DNA of 57,684 nucleotides from Streptomyces aurantiacus JA 4570. Its GTDB lineage: Bacteria; Actinomycetota; Actinomycetes; Streptomycetales; Streptomycetaceae. A program made the translations under genes and the position numbers. Below are positions 50,809-57,684 of the stretch, piece by piece; position 1 is the stretch's first letter; each line of letters begins with the position of its first letter. Location of the stretch: positions 1 to 57,684 of the forward strand of contig NZ_AOPZ01000264.1 in the NCBI RefSeq assembly GCF_000414115.1. The letters run 5' to 3'. The notes beneath the pieces were generated by a model, which was not told the origin of the DNA, did not search any database, and saw only the letters and a list, made by a program, of their open reading frames with translations.

Positions 50809-51690
50809 ATGCGCGCACGCAGGCACCCCGGCGCACCCGGCACCCCCGACGCCGCGGCGGACCCCATGGCGGGCAAGACACGCTTCGACGACATCTACGA
50901 CCTGCCCGACCCGCGCTCGTACTTCCGCCGCCTCGCCCCCTACGAGTACGAGATCCCGCACCATGCCCAGGGCGTCTTCCGCCGGACTCTCGCGGCACGG
51001 CGCGCGAGCACGCCGCCCGCCCCCGACGGCGGCGACGGGTTCACCGTGCTCGACCTGTGCTGCTCGTACGGCATCAACGCCGCCCTGCTCAACCACGATC
51101 TGACACTCGCCGACCTGTACGCGCACTACGCCGGCGAAGACACGGCGGAGCTCACCACGAGTGAACTCGTCGACGTGGACAAGGAGTTCTACGCCGCGCG
51201 CCGCCGCCCGGACGCGGTGCGCCTGGTCGGCGTGGACACCGCCGCCAACGCCACCGCCTACGCCCTGGCCGTCGGCCTGCTCGACGAGGCGTACGCGGAG
51301 AACCTGGAGCGCGTGCCGCCCAGCCACGGCCTGGCGCGCGCGATGTCCGGCGTCGGCCTGATCACCGTCACCGGCGGCATCGGCTACGTCACGCACCGCA
51401 CCTTCGACGCCCTGCTCGACTGCGTCCGACTTCCGCCGTGGGTCAGCGCGTTCGTCCTGCGCACCGTCCCCTACGACCGCATCGCCGACAGCCTCACCGC
51501 GCGCGGCCTCGTCACCGGGTGCGACCCCGCGCGCACCTATCCGCAGCGCCTGTTCACCAGCCCCGACGAGCAGCGCGACGCCGTCGAGCGCGTGCGCGCG
51601 CTGGGCCTCGACCCCACCGGACTCGAGGCCGCGGGCCGCTACCACACGCGCCTGTACGAGTCCCGGCCCCGGCCCGTCCGGCCCGTTTGA
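50809..51690 (+). CDS. Class I methyltransferase-like protein
   Basis: 293 residues. FTVLDLCCSYGINAALLNHD is a degenerate SAM-binding motif I, and VRLVGVDTAANATAYALAVG a motif II. The glycine-rich GxGxG signature is altered to CCSYG, so binding of SAM is plausible but not proven. The N-terminus holds RFDDIYDLPDPRSYFRRLAP. ATG 50809 follows GAGAGG; ATG 50866 is an alternative. It is divergent from another methyltransferase gene. Confidence 0.7.
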   Translation: MRARRHPGAPGTPDAAADPMAGKTRFDDIYDLPDPRSYFRRLAPYEYEIPHHAQGVFRRTLAARRASTPPAPDGGDGFTVLDLCCSYGINAALLNHDLTLADLYAHYAGEDTAELTTSELVDVDKEFYAARRRPDAVRLVGVDTAANATAYALAVGLLDEAYAENLERVPPSHGLARAMSGVGLITVTGGIGYVTHRTFDALLDCVRLPPWVSAFVLRTVPYDRIADSLTARGLVTGCDPARTYPQRLFTSPDEQRDAVERVRALGLDPTGLEAAGRYHTRLYESRPRPVRPV

Positions 51691-51770
51691 CCCGCTCCCA
51701 GGGGCTCGCCCCGCCCCCGCGTCCGGGCGTATCGTTGATTGACGACGGCTCGGAGCGACAGGGGGTCGTC

Positions 51771-52685
51771 ATGGTGCAAGAGCTTCTCGCGGCGGGCGCG
51801 GCGACACTCTCCGCCGCCCTTGTGTACGTGATGTCGGCCGCCCGCGTCGTCAAGCAGTACGAACGCGGCGTCGTCTTCCGCCTCGGCCGCCTCTCCGGTG
51901 ACGCGCGCCAGCCCGGATTCACCATGATCGTGCCGGGCCTGGACCGGATGCGTAAGGTCAACATGCAGATCGTGACGATGCCGGTGCCCGCGCAGGAGGG
52001 CATCACGCGCGACAACGTCACGGTGCGCGTCGACGCCGTCGTGTACTTCAAGGTGGTCGACGCGTCCAGCGCGATCGTCCGGGTCGAGGACTACCGCTTC
52101 GCGGTCTCGCAGATGGCACAGACCTCGCTGCGGTCCATCATCGGCAAGAGCGACCTGGACGATCTGCTGTCCAACCGCGAGAAGCTCAACCAGGGCCTGG
52201 AGCTGATGCTCGACAGCCCGGCCATCGGCTGGGGCGTGCAGATCGACCGCGTCGAGATCAAGGACGTGTCGCTCCCGGAGACGATGAAGCGGTCGATGGC
52301 CCGGCAGGCCGAGGCCGACCGGGAGCGGCGCGCCCGCGTCATCAACGCCGACGCCGAGCTCCAGGCGTCCAAGAAGCTCGCCGAGGCCGCCAAGCAGATG
52401 TCCGAGCAGCCCGCCGCCCTCCAACTGCGGCTCCTGCAGACCGTCGTGGCCGTGGCCGCCGAGAAGAACTCCACGCTTGTGCTGCCGTTCCCCGTCGAGC
52501 TGCTGCGCTTCCTGGAACGGGCCGCGAACCAGCAGCCGCAGCCCGGGGCCACGCCACCCCCGGCCGCCGCCCCGCAGGCTCAACCCACCCCGCAGGCTGA
52601 AACCGCTCCGCAGGTCGAGGCCGCGGCACCCGATGCAGCGGCCCTCGACGTCAAGGCGCCCGACAGCATCGCACCCGGAGCCTGA
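51771..52685 (+). CDS. SPFH/band-7 (stomatin-like) membrane protein
   Basis: 304 residues. One N-terminal membrane helix (LLAAGAATLSAALVYVMSAA) is followed by the stomatin core: RVVKQYERGVVFRLGRLSG, PGFTMIVPGLDRMRKVNM, ITRDNVTVRVDAVVYFKV and LPETMKRSMARQAEADRERR. A helical segment (ASKKLAEAAKQMSEQ) can drive oligomers. The last 50 residues are Pro/Ala/Gln-rich. The family scaffolds membrane microdomains and modulates proteases. No NfeD partner gene is adjacent. Confidence 0.9.
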   Translation: MVQELLAAGAATLSAALVYVMSAARVVKQYERGVVFRLGRLSGDARQPGFTMIVPGLDRMRKVNMQIVTMPVPAQEGITRDNVTVRVDAVVYFKVVDASSAIVRVEDYRFAVSQMAQTSLRSIIGKSDLDDLLSNREKLNQGLELMLDSPAIGWGVQIDRVEIKDVSLPETMKRSMARQAEADRERRARVINADAELQASKKLAEAAKQMSEQPAALQLRLLQTVVAVAAEKNSTLVLPFPVELLRFLERAANQQPQPGATPPPAAAPQAQPTPQAETAPQVEAAAPDAAALDVKAPDSIAPGA

Positions 52686-52712
52686 CCGCACGGTCGACTT
52701 CTGTCACGGCCA

Positions 52713-52750
52713 TTGAGTCCGTCGACGCGTACATGCTAGAAAGCGCTTAC
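52713..52750 (+). promoter_or_regulatory. Promoter and LacI-type operator of the PL8 lyase gene
   Basis: TTGAGT (52713-52718), an 18-base spacer, TAGAAA (52737-52742). The sequence GAAAGCGCTTAC (52739-52750) overlaps the -10 and is a CRE-like LacI-family operator, related to but distinct from the GAAGCGCTTC sites of the first region. Confidence 0.6.
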
Positions 52751-52821
52751 CAAGCCTCGGTCACCCTCATCCCGGCACGTGCCCCGCTCCCCCGCCCTCG
52801 CCCCAGCCCACGGAGCCCCGC

Positions 52822-55290
52822 ATGCCCCCTCCCTGGCCCCGCCGCGCCTTCCTCCTGACCACCGGCACCTCGGCGTTCGCGCTCGCCGCGCCCGGCACTC
52901 TCCCCGCCGCCGCGCGCGACACCGCCGGGCCGCGCCCCACCGCCGCTTCGACCCCGGCCGCCGACGCGTACGCCGCGCTGCGCGCCAAGTGGCGCACCCT
53001 CGTCCTCGGTGAGGGCTTCAGCCCGACCGCCGAGCCGTTCAAGAGTCGCCTCAGCGAACTCGGCGCCACAGCTGGGGAGTTGATGGCCACGATGGCCCCG
53101 GCGACCGGATCGCTCTGGCCCGATGCCTCGTACGCGGACCCCGAGCCGGACACCGACCAGGAGTCGTACGGCTACTCCGCGAACATCGTCACCAGCTGCA
53201 CCCGGCTCGCCACCATGGCCCACGCCTACAGCCAGCAGGGCACCGGCCTCACCGGCGACGCCACGCTCAAGGCCGCCGTCCTGACCGGGCTCGACCACCT
53301 CTACGCACAGGTCTACAACGAGCGGCAGGCGCGCTTCGGCAACTGGTGGAGCTGGCAGATCGGCGCCCCGCAGGCGCTGCTCGACATCTGTGTGCTGATG
53401 TACGACGCGCTGTCCGCCGACCGGATCGCCCGCTACTGCGCGGCCGTCGACCACTTCGTGCCGGACTCGGCGGTGGCTCAGTACACGGGCACCAGCACCG
53501 GCGCCAACCGCGTGGACCTGTGCCGGGTGCTCGCGCTGCGCGGCGTCGTCGGCGCGAACGCGGCGAAGATCGCGCTGGCCCGGGACGCCCTGTCGCCCGT
53601 CTTCCCGTACGTGACCAGCGGCGACGGCCTGTACACGGACGGGTCGTTCATCCAGCACACCACCGTGCCGTACACCGGCTCCTACGGGTCGGTGCTGCTC
53701 GGCGGGCTCGGCCTGCTGTTCGCGCTGCTCGACGGGTCGCAGTGGGAGGTGACGGACGGCGGGAAGCAGATCATCTTCGACGCCGTGGAGAAGGCGTGGG
53801 CGCCGTTCCTCTACAACGGCCTGATCATGGACTGTGTCGCCGGGCGCGCCATCAGCCGCGGTGTCGCCGCCTCCGACGCCAAGAGGGTCCAGGCCGACGA
53901 CCATCTGCGCGGCCACCCGATTTTGGCCTCGATCGCGCTGCTCGGCCAGGGCGCGTCCGCGGCCGAACACGCCCGCTGGCGCGGCCTGGTGAAGGGCTGG
54001 ATACGCCGCGACTACTACAGCCCGCCGCTGAAGGACCCGCAGCTCGGCCTCGCGCACCTGGCCCGGCTCAAGGCCATCGAGGACGACGCCGCCGTCACGC
54101 CCGTGCCCGAGCCGACCGGCCACCGCCTGTTCACGAACATGGCGCGCGCCACGCACCGCCGCCCCGGCTGGGCCGCGTCGATCAGCATGGCCGACTCCCG
54201 CATCACGTACTACGAGACCGGCAACGGCGAGAACCTGCGCGGCTGGCACACCGGCTCGGGCCTGCTCGCCTGGTGGGGCGACACCTACGCCAACGGCCAG
54301 TACAGCGACGCCTTCTGGCCCACCGTCGACCCGTACCGGCTGCCCGGCAGCACCGCGTCGCGCAAGGTCCTCGCGGACGGGGCGGGCGGCGACTGGGGCG
54401 CGGCGCGGCCGGACGTGAGCTGGGTGGGCGGGGCGAGCGACGGCCAACGAGCCGTCCTCGGGCAGCACTTGAAGGGGCTGCAGAGCACGCTGTCGGCGCG
54501 CAAGGCGTGGTTCTGTCTGGACGACGCGATCGTGTGCCTGGGCGCGGGCATCACCTGCGCGGACGGGGCGACCGTGGAGACGACCGTCGAGAACCGCAAC
54601 CTCGGCCCGGAAGGACGCGCCCCGTTCCAGGCCGACGGCGTCACCAAGCCCACCACCACGCCCTGGTCGCAGCGGCTCACCGGCGCGAAGTGGGCGCACA
54701 TCGGCGGCCACGGCGGCTATGTCTTCCCCGGCGGCGCGACCGTCGAGGCGCGCCGCGAGCAGCGCACCGGCAAGTGGAGCGACATCAACAAGGGCGGCGC
54801 GACGACCCCGCTGACCCGCACCTATCTCACGCTGTACGTGAACCACGGCACCGATCCCACCGACGCCACGTACGCGTATCTGCTGCTGCCCGGCGCGAGC
54901 GCGGCCCGCACCGCCGAGCGCGCGGCGGCCACCGGCTGGCTGCGGATCCTCGCCAACTCCGGTACGCGGCAAGGCATCAGCGTGCCCTCGCTCGGCTTCA
55001 CCGGCGTGACGTTCTGGGCGGCCGGGACCGCCGGCGCGCTCACCGCGAGTGCCGCCTGCGCCGTCCTGATCGGCGAGCGGCCGGACGGGACGGCGGTGGT
55101 GTGCGTCAGCGACCCGACCCGCGCGGCGCGCTCCGGTCTCACCGTCACCTGGAACCGGCCGGTCGCCGCCGTCACCGCCAAGCCCGCCACCGTCACGTCG
55201 GCCACGACGGGCACGTTCCTGAAACTCGTGTTCGGTGATCTCGGCCCCACGAGAGGAGCGACTCAAAGAGTTGCTGTGCGGCTCGCGTGA
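52822..55290 (+). CDS. Tat-exported PL8 polysaccharide lyase (hyaluronate/chondroitin/xanthan lyase family)
   Basis: 822 residues with a twin-arginine signal (RRAFLLTTGTSAFALAAPGT). The alpha/alpha toroid follows. Asn229 (TGANRVD), His279, Tyr288 (IQHTTVPYTGSYG), Arg342 and Arg346 (CVAGRAISR) are spaced exactly as the Asn, His, Tyr and two Arg of chondroitin AC lyase. The aromatic patch NWWSWQIG is present. Beta-sandwich domains follow (WHTGSGLLAWWGDTYANGQY). It would cleave a uronic-acid polysaccharide by beta-elimination. Hyaluronate lyase is the usual streptomycete annotation, but the substrate is not certain. ATG 52822 follows GGAG. No unsaturated-uronidase gene is adjacent. Confidence 0.9.
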   Translation: MPPPWPRRAFLLTTGTSAFALAAPGTLPAAARDTAGPRPTAASTPAADAYAALRAKWRTLVLGEGFSPTAEPFKSRLSELGATAGELMATMAPATGSLWPDASYADPEPDTDQESYGYSANIVTSCTRLATMAHAYSQQGTGLTGDATLKAAVLTGLDHLYAQVYNERQARFGNWWSWQIGAPQALLDICVLMYDALSADRIARYCAAVDHFVPDSAVAQYTGTSTGANRVDLCRVLALRGVVGANAAKIALARDALSPVFPYVTSGDGLYTDGSFIQHTTVPYTGSYGSVLLGGLGLLFALLDGSQWEVTDGGKQIIFDAVEKAWAPFLYNGLIMDCVAGRAISRGVAASDAKRVQADDHLRGHPILASIALLGQGASAAEHARWRGLVKGWIRRDYYSPPLKDPQLGLAHLARLKAIEDDAAVTPVPEPTGHRLFTNMARATHRRPGWAASISMADSRITYYETGNGENLRGWHTGSGLLAWWGDTYANGQYSDAFWPTVDPYRLPGSTASRKVLADGAGGDWGAARPDVSWVGGASDGQRAVLGQHLKGLQSTLSARKAWFCLDDAIVCLGAGITCADGATVETTVENRNLGPEGRAPFQADGVTKPTTTPWSQRLTGAKWAHIGGHGGYVFPGGATVEARREQRTGKWSDINKGGATTPLTRTYLTLYVNHGTDPTDATYAYLLLPGASAARTAERAAATGWLRILANSGTRQGISVPSLGFTGVTFWAAGTAGALTASAACAVLIGERPDGTAVVCVSDPTRAARSGLTVTWNRPVAAVTAKPATVTSATTGTFLKLVFGDLGPTRGATQRVAVRLA

Positions 55291-55363
55291 ACACCCTGCG
55301 ACGCGCGTGAACACCCTGCGGCCCGGCCGTTGCGCGCACGCCCGCGCCGCTATGGTGCCGCCC

Positions 55364-55936
55364 ATGTCGATCTCGCGCGTCCTCACCTGGCAGGTCACGG
55401 AGAGCACCGGATACGAGACGGCCTGGGCCGAGGTCGACGGCGAGTCGCTGCGGGCGCGCGGCCGCGCCGTCGGCACGGTCCCCGATCCCTATTGGATCTC
55501 GTACACCCTCGAAACGGGCGACGGCTTCGTCACGCGCGTGCTGCGCGTCTCGTCCGAAGACGCGCTCGGCGCCCGGGAGTTGGAGCTGGTGCGCGACGGC
55601 GCGGGGCGGTGGAGCGCGGACGGCGCGGCGCTGCCCGCGCTCGACGGGGCGCTGGACTGCGATCTGGGGCTGTGTCCGCTGACCAACACCATGCCGGTGC
55701 TGCGGCACGGGCTTCACCGGTCCGCCGCGCGCGGCGAGCGGCGGTTCCTGATGGCCTGGGTCTCGGTGCCGGATCTGACGGTGCACGCCTCGCCCCAGCG
55801 GTACGCGCCGCTCCCGCGCACGGTGCACGGGGCGCGGGTCCGCTTCACGTCCGGCGACTTCCAGCGGGACGTGACGTTCGACGGGGACGGCTTCGTCGTC
55901 GACTATCCGGGGCTGGCGCACCGCCTCACGCGCTGA
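55364..55936 (+). CDS. Putative glycolipid-binding family protein
   Basis: 190 residues without a signal peptide. The pattern RVLTWQVTESTGYETAWAEV, WISYTLETGDGFVTRVLRVS, ALDCDLGLCPLTNTMPVLRH and FQRDVTFDGDGFVVDYPGLA is that of the putative glycolipid-binding beta-barrel family. No ribosome site precedes ATG 55364, and TATGGT ends 7 bases before it, which could mean a leaderless start. An in-frame ATG at 55352 is the alternative. Function not established. Confidence 0.8.
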   Translation: MSISRVLTWQVTESTGYETAWAEVDGESLRARGRAVGTVPDPYWISYTLETGDGFVTRVLRVSSEDALGARELELVRDGAGRWSADGAALPALDGALDCDLGLCPLTNTMPVLRHGLHRSAARGERRFLMAWVSVPDLTVHASPQRYAPLPRTVHGARVRFTSGDFQRDVTFDGDGFVVDYPGLAHRLTR

Positions 55937-55952
55937 GGGCCTGTCTTTGAGG

Positions 55953-55990
55953 GCCCGCCCCGCCGGGCCGCGTTCGGCCGGGCGGGTGAG
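55953..55990. terminator. GC-rich stem-loop between convergent genes
   Basis: GGCCG-CGTT-CGGCC (55966-55979) forms a short hairpin that can extend with the flanking CCGCC/GGGCGG bases. It lies between the stops of the glycolipid-binding-like gene and the TRIC gene and could serve both. Confidence 0.45.
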
Positions 55991-56033
55991 GCGCTCGCGG
56001 AGTCACCCCGCCACCGGACGACGAGGGGGGCCG

Positions 56034-56903
56034 TCACCGTCGGTGCCGTTCTCGCCCTCGACGTCGTGCGGATGCGCGGGGGCGGACTTCCGGCGCAGGG
56101 TGCCCGGTGCCGGGCGGGCGCCGCGGAACCGCAGCCGCCGGGCGGCGCCCGCGCTCCGGCCCCTCGCTCGCCCCGGGCGGTCCCCGGCCGGGGGCGCGCC
56201 GCGCCACCTGCGCCGCAGCGCCCCCGCGAGCCGCGAACGGGGCCCCCGCGAGCCGCGAACGGGGCTGCCAGTCGAGTCCGCTCGGCAGCCCCCAGCCCCG
56301 CTTGTACGCGGTGAGCCGCAGGACGAGCGCCACGGTGACGCCGAGCACGATGCCGAGGGTGGGCTGCTCGGCGTAGCTGCACACGACGGTGATCGCGGCG
56401 GCGACCACGGCCACGGACGCGTACAGCGCGTTCCCTCCCAGCACGGCCGGAACGCGGCGCAGCATCATGTCGCGCAGCGCCCCGCCGCCGACCGCCGTGA
56501 TGGTCCCGAGCAGCAGCGCGGGCAGCCAGCCGAGCCCCGCCGCGAGCGTCTTCTGCGCCCCGGCGACCGCCCAGAAGCCGATGACCGCGGCGTCCAGGGC
56601 GGTGAAGAGCCGGTCCCAGGCGTCCTGGCTGATGCTGATCACGAAGGCGATGAGCGCGCCTGTGAGAGCGGTCGGCAGGTAGAAGACGTCGGTCAGCGCC
56701 ACCGGCGTCCCGTGCTGGAGCAGGGTGTCGCGGATGAGCCCGCCACCGAGGCCGGAGACCACGCCGACCGCGACGAAACCGAACAGGTCGAGGCGTTCGG
56801 TGCGGGCGATGGCGCCGCCCTGCAGCGCGGCGGCGAGCACCCCGGCGAGGTCGAGCCCGCGCGTGGCCAGGGCCACGCCGTGCGGCGTCAGCAGCTCGGC
56901 CAT
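56034..56903 (-). CDS. TRIC/UPF0126-family cation channel with a frameshifted-looking basic tail
   Basis: 289 residues. Two tandem UPF0126 units of three helices each: LFGFVAVGVVSGLGGGLIRD with DTLLQ, and LLLGTITAVGGGALRDMMLR. This is the glycine-rich pattern of prokaryotic TRIC channels, which conduct K+. After GLDWQPRSRL the last 75 residues are Pro/Arg/Ala-rich with no domain. That tail begins exactly at a 22-base tandem duplication (56221-56264), which changes the reading frame. ATG 56903 has GGAGG upstream; GTG 56906 is the alternative. Confidence 0.85.
   Translation of the reverse strand: MAELLTPHGVALATRGLDLAGVLAAALQGGAIARTERLDLFGFVAVGVVSGLGGGLIRDTLLQHGTPVALTDVFYLPTALTGALIAFVISISQDAWDRLFTALDAAVIGFWAVAGAQKTLAAGLGWLPALLLGTITAVGGGALRDMMLRRVPAVLGGNALYASVAVVAAAITVVCSYAEQPTLGIVLGVTVALVLRLTAYKRGWGLPSGLDWQPRSRLAGAPFAARGGAAAQVARRAPGRGPPGASEGPERGRRPAAAVPRRPPGTGHPAPEVRPRASARRRGRERHRR
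56221..56264. repeat. Perfect 22-base tandem duplication inside the TRIC gene
   Basis: Units 56221-56242 and 56243-56264 are identical and begin CCCCCGCGAGCCGCGAAC. Because 22 is not a multiple of three, one copy gained or lost shifts the C-terminal frame. The region encodes only the disordered tail. Confidence 0.85.
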
Positions 56904-57018
56904 CACCGCCCGCCTCCCGGCCCGCGTCCCGTACGTCTCTCCGCCGCGTACGTCTCCGCGTTTCGTGCCTCTCTACGTTTCGTACGTCACGGGACGGCGG
57001 GCGGCGACCGGAGCGGGC

Positions 57019-57684
57019 TCAGTTCGTGGCGGCCGCGGGCAGGCCGGGGCTCGTCTGCGGGCGGCCGGGGACCAGGCGCAGCGCGAGGACCATGGTGAGC
57101 CCGCCGCCGGGGGTGTCCTCGGCGGCGAGGGTGCCGCCCATCGCCTCGGTGAAGCCGCGGGCCACCGCGAGGCCGAGGCCGACGCCGGCGCCGCGCGGGG
57201 CGTCGCCGTAGCGCTGGAACGGCTCGAAGATGCGGTCCTTGGCCTCGTCGGGCACGCCGGGGCCGCGGTCCACGACGCGGAGCTGCACCTGGTCGGCCGT
57301 GGTGCTGGCGGCGACGAGGACGGGCTTGCCGTCGGGGCTGTACTTGAGGGCGTTCTCTATGACGTTGGCGACGGCGCGCTCCAGGAGGCCCTTGTCGGCG
57401 GCGACCATCGGCAGCGCCTCGGGGATGTCGAGGACCACGTTGTCGGCGGGCGCGGTCATGCCTTCGAGGGCGAGCGGGACGACCTCGTCGAGGTCGATCT
57501 CGCGGACCATCGGCGTCACGGTGTCGGTCTGCAGGCGTGACATGTCCAGGAGGTTGCCGACCAGGTGGTCGAGGCGGTCGGCGCCCGCCTCGATGGCGGC
57601 GAGGAGTTCCGCCTGGTCCTCGTCGGACCACTCGATGTCGTCCGAGCGGAGGCTGGAGACGGATGCCTTGATGCCGGCGAGCGG
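57019..57684 (-). CDS. kdpD: KdpD-like sensor histidine kinase, C-terminal part
   Basis: 222 residues are inside the window; the 5' part runs off the right edge. The visible part begins after the phosphoacceptor His (PLAGIKASVSSLRSDDIEW) and continues ADRLDHLVGNLLDMSRLQ. The ATPase domain follows with N box ANVIENALKYSPDG, G1 VVDRGPGVPDEA, F box IFEPFQRYGD and G2 GAGVGLGLAVARGF. The PLAGIKAS and LLDMSRL blocks resemble KdpD, the K+/turgor sensor, but the diagnostic sensor domains are out of view. The response-regulator gene is not downstream. Confidence 0.8.
   Translation of the reverse strand, partial: PLAGIKASVSSLRSDDIEWSDEDQAELLAAIEAGADRLDHLVGNLLDMSRLQTDTVTPMVREIDLDEVVPLALEGMTAPADNVVLDIPEALPMVAADKGLLERAVANVIENALKYSPDGKPVLVAASTTADQVQLRVVDRGPGVPDEAKDRIFEPFQRYGDAPRGAGVGLGLAVARGFTEAMGGTLAAEDTPGGGLTMVLALRLVPGRPQTSPGLPAAATN

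Overview
The window looks like a chromosomal segment of a Streptomyces or close relative. GC content is very high, third codon positions are strongly biased to G/C, GTG starts are common, many genes overlap by ATGA or GTGA, LacI/GntR/TetR/MarR/ArsR regulators are dense, and two genes carry the rare TTA codon. No rRNA, tRNA, CRISPR array, prophage or insertion sequence was found.

Region 1 (1-20.7 kb) is a plant-polysaccharide island. It opens with an unidentified fragment and a SigE-type ECF sigma factor. Next come a coupled GH3 / GH31 alpha-xylosidase pair, an eroded sugar ABC transporter (pseudogene), a LacI repressor, a GH6 exocellulase, and two tiny C-terminal remnants (one GH74-like). Then follow a six-gene operon (two sugar permeases, Gfo/Idh oxidoreductase, DUF6807 protein, GH43 enzyme, solute-binding lipoprotein) and a sugar-acid operon (GntR, DapA-type lyase/aldolase, IlvD/Edd-type dehydratase). 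Four near-identical palindromes with a GAAGCGCTTC core lie in front of the GH3-GH31 operon, the dead transporter, the LacI gene and the intact transporter operon, which suggests one regulon.

Region 2 (20.8-32.6 kb) is a starch/maltodextrin locus. It holds a secreted pullulanase-type enzyme, a secreted alpha-amylase, two MalR-like LacI regulators, an alpha-glucosidase, and MalG, MalF and MalE. TTGC/GCAA palindromes lie in front of the amylase, malE and the second malR.

Region 3 (32.5-42.7 kb) holds TetR and ArsR regulators, a NAD(P)-binding protein, and an unrecognised lipoprotein plus membrane protein pair. It also has an orphan ABC transporter with a duplicated permease and an extended ATPase, divergent from an MgtC/SapB protein across a region with two related inverted repeats. 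A MarR regulator faces a DODA-type dioxygenase.

Region 4 (42.7-57.7 kb) is mostly single genes and divergent regulator/target pairs: GNAT, WYL regulator with NIPSNAP protein, VanX-like dipeptidase, hydroxyacid dehydrogenase, DUF2269-like membrane protein, DJ-1 protein with GlxA-type AraC regulator, two methyltransferase-like proteins, a band-7 protein, a Tat-exported PL8 lyase behind a LacI-type operator, a glycolipid-binding-like protein, a TRIC channel, and the C-terminal part of a KdpD-like histidine kinase running off the window.

The best candidates for something undescribed are three. First, the duplicated-permease ABC transporter / MgtC divergon with its own operator pair. Second, the TTA-containing lipoprotein / membrane pair. 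Third, the LacI regulon that links a dead transporter to an intact, TTA-containing one.
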